From the NCBI GenBank assembly GCA_028752135.1, contig CP082782.1:620001-684000 (forward strand): a stretch of 64,000 nt of DNA. Reading direction: 5' to 3'. The position numbers and the translations under genes were made by a program. This DNA comes from Ehrlichia sp028752135. GTDB taxonomy: Bacteria; Pseudomonadota; Alphaproteobacteria; Rickettsiales; Anaplasmataceae. Under the pieces are notes generated by a model that saw nothing but the letters and a program-made list of their open reading frames with translations, searched no databases and was not told where the DNA came from. Below are positions 58,136-64,000 of the stretch, piece by piece (position 1 is the stretch's first letter; each line of letters begins with the position of its first letter).

Positions 58136-58405
58136 GGGATATGTTAATGTGGATATTGTAATTTTTTATTATTCTATCCTATGATTAAATAGTATTCCGC
58201 TAATGTTTGTTAAGATTAGGATTATAGTAGTATAAGTTACTATAAATTTTATTTAACAGTTTTGATAGATATGTAAGTTTCTGTTACATAAAGATAATTA
58301 ATAAGGATCAATTACTATAAAGTTTATTAAGGAAAAAAAGTGAAGATCAATATATTAATAAATATTAAATAGTATTTATATATTAACTTAATTTTTTAAT
58401 TTTCA

Positions 58406-58434
58406 TTTACTTTTTGTAAAATATATAGTACACT
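58406..58434 (+). promoter_or_regulatory. Array promoter-like block
   Basis: TTTACT (58406-58411) and TACACT (58429-58434) with a 17-base spacer, about 30 bases before the ATG at 58464. The same hexamers and spacing recur at 63608-63636. Confidence 0.5.
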
Positions 58435-58463
58435 TAATTAAGATATTTTATATTATTAACATT

Positions 58464-59114
58464 ATGATACATAAAAATAGGAAAGAGTCAGCAGGAATTG
58501 CACTGATAATATTAACAGTTTTTTGTACATCTGCAGTGCTTGTATTATATTTTACAAAAGTTGTTAAATTTGATCAGCGTAGTAATGGATTGTTTGTATT
58601 ATTACCTTTGATATTCCTTTTAGGTATTGGATTATTGTTTTCAGAAAAAATTAGTGGTTATCTTGCAAAAGGAGAAGCTGAAAAATCGAAGGGAGATCTT
58701 GAGGGTCCTGCAGAGCATACTACTCGAGAAAAATTAATAGAGGCTGGAGTAAATCAAGTACAGGAGTTTTTGGATAGTAAGAATGAAGTTGTCAATTTTT
58801 GCCAACAACAGCGACTAGCTTTAAGTAGGGTTGAAGAAGCAATGAAAAAAAGTCGATCTGCTATAGATGATACTGTTAAAGAACATGTTGTGAATCTAAA
58901 AAAAGCTCTAAAGGATTATACTGATTCTCTTGAGAGGTATATTCTCATGATAAAGAACAATATGGCAGTTGAAAAACATGAGGTTGCAAATGATAATGGC
59001 AGAAATCCTGAGCATAGTGTGCGTAGAATTAGGGATTCTGTAAAGCAAAACCGACAAGAAGAAAAAGAATTATTCCGTCAATTAATAAAGAATAAAGAAA
59101 AAAAGGAAAAATAG
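58464..59114 (+). CDS. First open part: membrane hairpin and A module 1
   Basis: A 216-residue frame: MIHKNRKESAGIALIIL with the two helices, an acidic stretch, and the A module ending QNRQEEKELFRQLIKNKEKKEK, where TAG follows the A5 tract. By itself it would be a short membrane-anchored coiled-coil protein. Confidence 0.7.
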   Translation: MIHKNRKESAGIALIILTVFCTSAVLVLYFTKVVKFDQRSNGLFVLLPLIFLLGIGLLFSEKISGYLAKGEAEKSKGDLEGPAEHTTREKLIEAGVNQVQEFLDSKNEVVNFCQQQRLALSRVEEAMKKSRSAIDDTVKEHVVNLKKALKDYTDSLERYILMIKNNMAVEKHEVANDNGRNPEHSVRRIRDSVKQNRQEEKELFRQLIKNKEKKEK

Positions 59115-60640
59115 AAAAGAAATTTATGTCTGATATGCAGAAGAAAAACATACTAGCAGACAAAGATATAGTAGAGAGTTTTAGTATATTTTGTAGGGGA
59201 TTTACTGAAACTAAATGCTTGTCTAATGTGAGTTCTGCATATAAAAAGTTACGTGTTACTGTTGGTGCTCTAATAGGTAATGTATATAATGAAGATAGTA
59301 AGTCATTTTATGAGGGTCAGCGTTCTGGTGGTTGTTTAGACCCAATTTCAGTAGATCTTAAAAAGCATTATGAGTCTTTAGTTAATAGGTTACCAAAAGT
59401 AGAGATTGTTTCTACTGAACAGAAACATATGGAACCAAGACGTGACAGTGCAGCTAGTAGTGGTAGTACACATAGAACAATGTCACCTGTACATCCTTCA
59501 TCTAGTCGCTCTTCTGGTATACAGGGTGGCAGTCTACACAGGCAGAGAATATCACCTGTAGAGCCTTCATCTGGTCCACAATTAAGTAGTGCTAGTCAAG
59601 AAGCACAATCTTATGATGCACAGGATAGCTATACACGCAAACAGAAATTGCAGGCTCATGTTACTCCTTCACAAGTAGACCATGTACAAAGATTTTTGGA
59701 GAGTAAATTTGATTTTGTTAATTTTGTTCAACAACAGCAACTAGCTTTAGATAAGGTTGGAGAAGCAATAGAAAAAAGTCAATCTACTAATCATAATTTT
59801 AGAGAACATGTTATGAATCTAAAAAAAGCTCTAAAAGATTATACTGATTCTCTTGAGAAATATATTGTAATGATAAAAGACAATATGGCGGTTGAAAAGC
59901 ATGATGTTGAAAATGATGATGGCAGAAATCCTGAGCATAATGCGCGTAAGATTAGGGATTCTATAGAGCAAAACCGACAAGAAGAAGAAAAATTATTACG
60001 TCAATTAATAAAGAATAAAGAAAAAAGGAAAAAATAGAAAAGAAATTTATGTCTGATATGCAGAAGAAAAACACACTAGTGGACAAAGGTATAGTAGAGA
60101 GTTTTAGTATATTTTGTAAGGGATTTACTGAAACTGAATACGTGTCTAATGTGAGTTCTGCATATAAAAAGTTACGTGTTACTGTTGGTGCTCTAATAAG
60201 TCATGTATATGATGAAGGTAGTAAGTCATTTTATGAGAATCAGCGTTCTGATGGTTGTTTAGACCCAATTTCAGTAGAGCTTAAAAAGCATTATGAGTCT
60301 TTAGTTAATGGGTTATCAGAAGTAAAGATTGTTTCTACTGAACAGAAACATATGGAACCAAGACATGACAGTGCAGGTAGTAGTAGTAGTACACATAGAA
60401 CAGTGTCACCTGTACAGCATTCATCTAGTCGCCCTTCTGGTACACAGAGTGGCAGTGCACACAAGCAGAGAGTGTCACCCGTACAGCATTCATCTAGTCG
60501 TCAATCAGGTAGTGCTAGTACTGTGAGAACAATGATGCAAGGAGGACCATCTTCTAGTACACAAGGTAGCAGTACACAAAAGCATAGATTTCAAATTCAT
60601 GAGCAGAAATTTCAATTTCATGCTGTTCGTTCAGATATAG
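58745..60640 (+). repeat. Direct repeat of about 923 bp
   Basis: TTTATGTCTGATATGCAGAA with its flanks occurs at about 59123 and 60046, and the A-module end CAAAACCGACAAGAAGAA at about 59047 and 59969, a period of 922-923 bases. Long stretches are nearly identical. 923 is not a multiple of three; one more A per unit (924, 308 codons) would keep a single frame, in line with the A-tract losses. Ends are approximate because the third copy is more divergent. Confidence 0.8.
59126..60037 (+). CDS. Second open part: B module 1, Ser-rich linker, A module 2
   Basis: A 303-codon frame with ATG only 11 bases after the previous stop. It encodes MSDMQKKNILADKDIVESFSIFCRGF, the linker HRTMSPVHPSSSRSSG, and the second A module. 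It stops at TAG after the A6 tract. Restart after the upstream stop is possible because the gap is so short. Confidence 0.65.
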   Translation: MSDMQKKNILADKDIVESFSIFCRGFTETKCLSNVSSAYKKLRVTVGALIGNVYNEDSKSFYEGQRSGGCLDPISVDLKKHYESLVNRLPKVEIVSTEQKHMEPRRDSAASSGSTHRTMSPVHPSSSRSSGIQGGSLHRQRISPVEPSSGPQLSSASQEAQSYDAQDSYTRKQKLQAHVTPSQVDHVQRFLESKFDFVNFVQQQQLALDKVGEAIEKSQSTNHNFREHVMNLKKALKDYTDSLEKYIVMIKDNMAVEKHDVENDDGRNPEHNARKIRDSIEQNRQEEEKLLRQLIKNKEKRKK

Positions 60641-62175
60641 ACCCTGTGGTACAGGAATCTTTGAATAGTGAATATGAGGTTGTAGTTTTTGTTCAACGAC
60701 AGCTAATAGCTTTAGAAAAGATTGAACTAGAATTGAAAGAAAAAGGATATGTTTCATGTCATCCTTTTAGGTTAAATATTAAGGATTTGAGAGAAGCTCT
60801 AAAAGAGTATTCTGTATCTCTTCAAGAATGTATTAAATTTATAAGACACCATATTATTGTTGAAAAATGTGAAATAGAAAGTGACATTGGAAAAAATCTT
60901 GAGTGTGGTATGGGTAAAGGTTATAGTGCTCTAGAAAAATACGGAGAGGAAGAAAAAACAAGATGGTCTAGAGTAATTGAAGCTCTCAAGGAAAAGGAAA
61001 AAATAGAACAACAATTTGTGTGTAATATGAAAGCTATACCAGTTGAAAAAAGTATAGTAGAGAGTTTTAATATGTTTTGTAAGAGTTTTACTGAAACTAA
61101 GTGCTTACATAATTTTAGTTCTGCGTATAAAAATTTATATTCTAATGGTCTTGGTATAATGGGTCATGTATATGGTGATTATGGTCAGTCATTTTATGAA
61201 ACTAAGCGTATTTCTCCTGATAAATTAGGAGGAGATATGTTAAAATTTGTAGATCATTATAAACGTTTAATGAATGATTTATCAGATGTCAAATTTGTTT
61301 CTTCTAAGCAAGAAAGTGAAGGAACCAATGTTTTTGTTGCTGAGTTTAAAGATAAAGTACGTTTCTCTGATGAATCTATCATGGATGAAGTGAAATTAAT
61401 AGAATCTGGTGAGAAGAGTGCTAGTGGTGGATCTAAGATAAGTGTGTCATTAGATATTATGGATTTAATGTTAAGGTATGTTCCTCATAATTTATTTAAT
61501 GATACTGTACCTCTCAAAGATAAAGGACAAAACATAAAAGATGTTATTGGTGGTATTCTAAGAGGTATGGATGTGGCTGCACTTAATGCTAGTGTATTTT
61601 ATAAATACGTATGTAACAGAGAAAGAGTATTTGAAAAATACTTAGCAACTGACGCACTAGAAAAAGTATTTAGTAATTATCCAAATTTTAAATGTATAAT
61701 AGAAGACATACAAGCATTACAAAAACGTCAAGTATTTTACTTAGCCGCTTATAGTGAATGTTGTTTTTACTGTGTTAATTTCCAGGCTAGTTTAGTAGCT
61801 TGTGGTAAGTTTAGTAGTGATGGATTTGAGGAGATATATCGACAAACACGTCAAGAATTAGAAAGTATGTGGGGTGGTGTAGTAGAGACAACATTAGAAA
61901 TCAAGAAAAAATTAACAAAACTAAAGAAGGAAACAGAAAGTTTAGGGGAAGAAAAATTAGGAACAGCTTTTTTTGTTGGTGTAAATTTCACACTTAACAG
62001 TTTATTTACAGAGGATACCGAATATTATATTCCGGTGATGGACGGCGTAAAACTTATGTGGGAGTCAGCTAACACATTAAAAAAGCTATGTATGGCTGAG
62101 TCGAAGGAACGACCTGCAACTGTTAGTAGTACTCCTCATGTTCTTTCTCATCAAGACTCTAGAATTAGAAGTTAA
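60049..62175 (+). CDS. Third open part: B module 2, A-B module 3, C-terminal domain
   Basis: A 708-codon intact frame. The linker has two copies of a repeat beginning SPVQHSSSR about 23 residues apart. The A-B junction of module 3 (KEKEKIEQQFVCNMK) is in frame. The C-terminal domain (from about residue 450) contains YVPHNLFNDTVPLKDKGQNIKDVIGGILRGMD and a Cys-bearing segment (YSECCFYCVNFQASLVACG), with similarity in layout to the C-terminal domain of the neighbours. Confidence 0.75.
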   Translation: MSDMQKKNTLVDKGIVESFSIFCKGFTETEYVSNVSSAYKKLRVTVGALISHVYDEGSKSFYENQRSDGCLDPISVELKKHYESLVNGLSEVKIVSTEQKHMEPRHDSAGSSSSTHRTVSPVQHSSSRPSGTQSGSAHKQRVSPVQHSSSRQSGSASTVRTMMQGGPSSSTQGSSTQKHRFQIHEQKFQFHAVRSDIDPVVQESLNSEYEVVVFVQRQLIALEKIELELKEKGYVSCHPFRLNIKDLREALKEYSVSLQECIKFIRHHIIVEKCEIESDIGKNLECGMGKGYSALEKYGEEEKTRWSRVIEALKEKEKIEQQFVCNMKAIPVEKSIVESFNMFCKSFTETKCLHNFSSAYKNLYSNGLGIMGHVYGDYGQSFYETKRISPDKLGGDMLKFVDHYKRLMNDLSDVKFVSSKQESEGTNVFVAEFKDKVRFSDESIMDEVKLIESGEKSASGGSKISVSLDIMDLMLRYVPHNLFNDTVPLKDKGQNIKDVIGGILRGMDVAALNASVFYKYVCNRERVFEKYLATDALEKVFSNYPNFKCIIEDIQALQKRQVFYLAAYSECCFYCVNFQASLVACGKFSSDGFEEIYRQTRQELESMWGGVVETTLEIKKKLTKLKKETESLGEEKLGTAFFVGVNFTLNSLFTEDTEYYIPVMDGVKLMWESANTLKKLCMAESKERPATVSSTPHVLSHQDSRIRS

Positions 62176-62375
62176 TATATTAATTAAGATTAATATTAAT
62201 ATATAACATTTAATCTAATGGTTAAGATTTTTACCTTGAAAGATCAGGTAAAATTGTTCAGATTGTTAAGAATATAGGAATTATAGTATTATCAGTCCAT
62301 TAAAAGGAACAAGCAAAAACTAGTATGTTAATTAATATTAAAAATATTTATAAATTAACTTATACTTTAAGTTTT

Positions 62376-62405
62376 TTATCTTTTGTAAAATATATAATGT
62401 ATACT
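62376..62405 (+). promoter_or_regulatory. Array promoter-like block
   Basis: TTATCT (62376-62381) and TATACT (62400-62405) are 18 bases apart, with the shared core TTTTGTAAAATATATA between them as at 58411-58427. The ATG follows at 62431. Confidence 0.45.
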
Positions 62406-62430
62406 GAGTAAAATTTTAATATTGTTTTAT

Positions 62431-63456
62431 ATGATAACATCTAAGAAAAAATTAGCAGGAATAGCATTAATAGTATTAGCAATTATTTGTGCATATATAG
62501 TATTTGTAATGTATCTTACAAAAGTTGTTGAATTTAATCAGCATCATAGTGGTTGGTTTACATTGTTACCTTGTATATTGCTGTTAGGTGTTGGTTTGTT
62601 ACTTTCAAGTAAAATTAGTAAGTGTCTTATAAAAGAATCTGAAGATGGTAATCTGAAAGTTCAAGAAGAATCAGAAGAAAGTATTAACGATATTGCGGAA
62701 GATGTTTATCAAAGAAAAATAGATCGTACTACATCACAAATCAAGGAAATACTACCACTAGCTAGTTCGACAGAAACTGAAAAATCAGCACTTCTGAGTT
62801 TTCAAGAACAGAGGAATGTGATATTAGAAGAAATTTACACAAATGAGCATTCACTGCAAGAATTAAATAGTTTATTAGATAGCTTGGTAAAGTCACAAAA
62901 AGAAGAGCTTAGTGGCTTCCTAAGTGGAGAAAATAAAGTATTTAGTGTACATCCAGATTTAAAGTCTCTACTGCAAGAATTACAAGAATTACAAGAAAGT
63001 TATGCGTTGTCTTTGCGATCTTATTGTGAAAGCTATGTATACTACGTCAAAGTGAGGGGAAGTAATTTACCAGCTTTTGGTGAATTTAATGGAGGTGCCT
63101 TAAGTATAATAATGCATGCACGACAAGTTAGCTCATGTGAACAGAAATGGAATGAAGTAAGGAATATAGTATTAAAGATGAAGGAAAAAGTAGCAATAAT
63201 AACAAATCAAATTAGTAATTTAAAAGTGCAACAACATGTAGATGATAGTTTTATTGATCAGTGTAATGAATGGATAAAAATTGACCTAATAGCGGAATAT
63301 CATGGTAAAATTGTAATTCATTTGTATAATCTAAAACGTTGTTTTAGAGAATTAAATAAAATTGTACAGGATATTACTGACTTAGAAGAGAATCCTATAA
63401 CTGTTAATAGTGATCCTGATGTTACTTCTTGTCAAAACCCTCAGATTAACAAGTAA
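62431..63456 (+). CDS. Array paralog: two-helix membrane protein, 341 aa
   Basis: Function unknown; the only short intact member of the late array. ATG 62431 (MITSKKKLAGIALIVLAI) is chosen because it aligns with MIHKNRKESAGIALIIL of the upstream paralog; an in-frame TTG at 62422 adds three residues. Helices lie at about 9-30 and 41-60, followed by the shared LLxSxKISKCL motif. The remainder is predicted helical: SFQEQRNVILEEIYTNEHSLQELNSLL, then the C-terminal domain with HPDLKSLLQELQELQESYALSLRSYCESYVYYVK and MKEKVAIITNQISNLK. It lacks the tandem repeats and Ser-rich linkers of its neighbours. Confidence 0.85.
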   Translation: MITSKKKLAGIALIVLAIICAYIVFVMYLTKVVEFNQHHSGWFTLLPCILLLGVGLLLSSKISKCLIKESEDGNLKVQEESEESINDIAEDVYQRKIDRTTSQIKEILPLASSTETEKSALLSFQEQRNVILEEIYTNEHSLQELNSLLDSLVKSQKEELSGFLSGENKVFSVHPDLKSLLQELQELQESYALSLRSYCESYVYYVKVRGSNLPAFGEFNGGALSIIMHARQVSSCEQKWNEVRNIVLKMKEKVAIITNQISNLKVQQHVDDSFIDQCNEWIKIDLIAEYHGKIVIHLYNLKRCFRELNKIVQDITDLEENPITVNSDPDVTSCQNPQINK

Positions 63457-63607
63457 TATAGGTCTACAAATGTAGTATTTAATCTAGTGATTTAGATAGA
63501 TGTATAAAGTTTGTTGTATAAGGGTAGTTAAAGTTTTTTACTTAAAAACTAATAAAATTAGTAAATATTAAGTAATATTCATAAATTAACTTATATTTTT
63601 AAATTTA

Positions 63608-63636
63608 TTTACTTTTTTATAAATATGTGATACACT
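63608..63636 (+). promoter_or_regulatory. Array promoter-like block
   Basis: TTTACT (63608-63613) and TACACT (63631-63636) with a 17-base spacer, the same hexamers and spacing as at 58406-58434. It lies about 25 bases before the ATG of the last, truncated paralog. Confidence 0.5.
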
Positions 63637-63660
63637 TAGTAAGTTTTTTAATTTTTTTGT

Positions 63661-64000
63661 ATGATGACACCTAAAAAAAAATTAATGGCAACAGCACTAT
63701 TAGCGGTTCTTTATTCCTCTATAGTACTTGTATTGTATTTTGCACAGATTATTAAATTTAATCAACATAGTAATGGTTGGTTTGCGTTATTACCTTATAT
63801 ATTTCTATTAGGTATTGGATTATTATTTTCAAGTAAAATTGGTGGATACCTTACAAAAGAAAAAGGTAGTAATCTAAAATTTCCAAAAAAATCAAAGAGA
63901 AGTATCAAGGATACTGTAGAAAATACTAATCAAAAGGAAGTAAACGATATTAGTGATGTATCACAACCAATACTGACTAGTTCAACAGAAACTGTGAAAC
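63661..64000 (+). CDS. Array paralog, cut by the window end
   Basis: An open frame from ATG 63661 to the window edge (113 codons) begins MMTPKKKLMATALLAVLYSSIVLVLYF and includes the second helix and FLLGIGLLFSSKIGGYLTKEKGS. Both helices and the motif around GIGLLFSSKI align with the two preceding array genes. The later residues (LTSSTETVK) match LASSTETEK of the 341-residue paralog, so it is the same family. The gene continues beyond the window. Confidence 0.85.
   Translation, partial: MMTPKKKLMATALLAVLYSSIVLVLYFAQIIKFNQHSNGWFALLPYIFLLGIGLLFSSKIGGYLTKEKGSNLKFPKKSKRSIKDTVENTNQKEVNDISDVSQPILTSSTETVK

Larger units (their letters stand above)
58464..62175 (+). pseudogene. Large array paralog, internal 0.92-kb duplication, two A-tract frameshifts
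   Basis: Read with one A added at each of two places, this is one gene of about 1,238 codons. It has an N-terminal membrane hairpin (about 10-32 and 40-60) and three A-B modules. Module A is a helical segment with FVQQQ(R/Q)LALxKVxEA and NLKKALKDYTDSLE; module B starts VESFxIFCxGFTET. Between modules 1-2 and 2-3 lie Ser/Pro-rich linkers (SPVxxSSSR). A C-terminal domain (about 980-1238) follows. In module 1 the A-to-B junction has A7GGA5 (59098-59111), in module 2 A6GGA6 (60021-60034), whereas an open frame needs A7GGA6. The third junction is in frame. Each copy has thus lost one A at a different tract. Confidence 0.7.

Noticed and set aside
45671..64000. Prophage or integrative element
   Set aside because: No integrase, transposase, structural phage genes, direct terminal repeats or tRNA-flanked ends were seen; the array is better explained by tandem gene duplication.

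Overview
The window is very AT-rich, has long gene-poor spacers and carries slow-growing alphaproteobacterial housekeeping genes. The two-piece (permuted) tmRNA gene, a CckA-type hybrid kinase, a Rickettsiales-restricted DUF2610 protein, an insertion-less ProS, a DUF2793 phage/GTA relic and duplicated gene ends in spacers together point to the Anaplasmataceae, most likely the genus Ehrlichia. The species cannot be fixed from sequence alone. No insertion sequences, CRISPR arrays or rRNA genes were seen.

Positions 1-45670 are a housekeeping region with genes on both strands. Recognisable units are exoD-cysS, nrdB, a small DUF2610 operon, a MidA/NDUFAF7-type methyltransferase, dnaG, rpoD, dusB, ispE, cutA, cckA, an O-methyltransferase, nnrDE, topA, ssrA (tmRNA) followed at once by its ClpX adaptor gene sspB, proS-acpS, coaD, prx-trxB, an aspartate aminotransferase, ppiD, tsaB, truB-rpsO-pnp, an NDUFAF5-type methyltransferase and lepA, plus tRNA-Asn, tRNA-Phe and tRNA-Arg. 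Several genes are broken: a class I glutamine amidotransferase (peptidase C26 type), the peroxiredoxin beside trxB, the NDUFAF5-like gene and lepA. Spacers after nrdB and rpoD hold degenerate copies of the 3' ends of those genes, a behaviour known from Ehrlichia genomes.

Positions 45671-64000 are an accessory region, all on the plus strand. It is a tandem array of at least seven paralogous genes encoding proteins with an N-terminal two-helix membrane hairpin followed by long hydrophilic, repeat-bearing or helical C-terminal regions. One gene carries five 231-bp (77-residue) tandem repeats and another a 0.92-kb internal duplication. Several share a promoter-like block. Four array genes are interrupted by single-base A-tract indels, although the reading frame stays open and homologous on both sides of each break. 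I consider this array, with its repeated poly(A) switches, the most interesting feature: a candidate family of inclusion-membrane or secreted proteins whose length may be controlled by phase variation or polymerase slippage. Sequencing error in homopolymers is the main competing explanation and cannot be excluded here.
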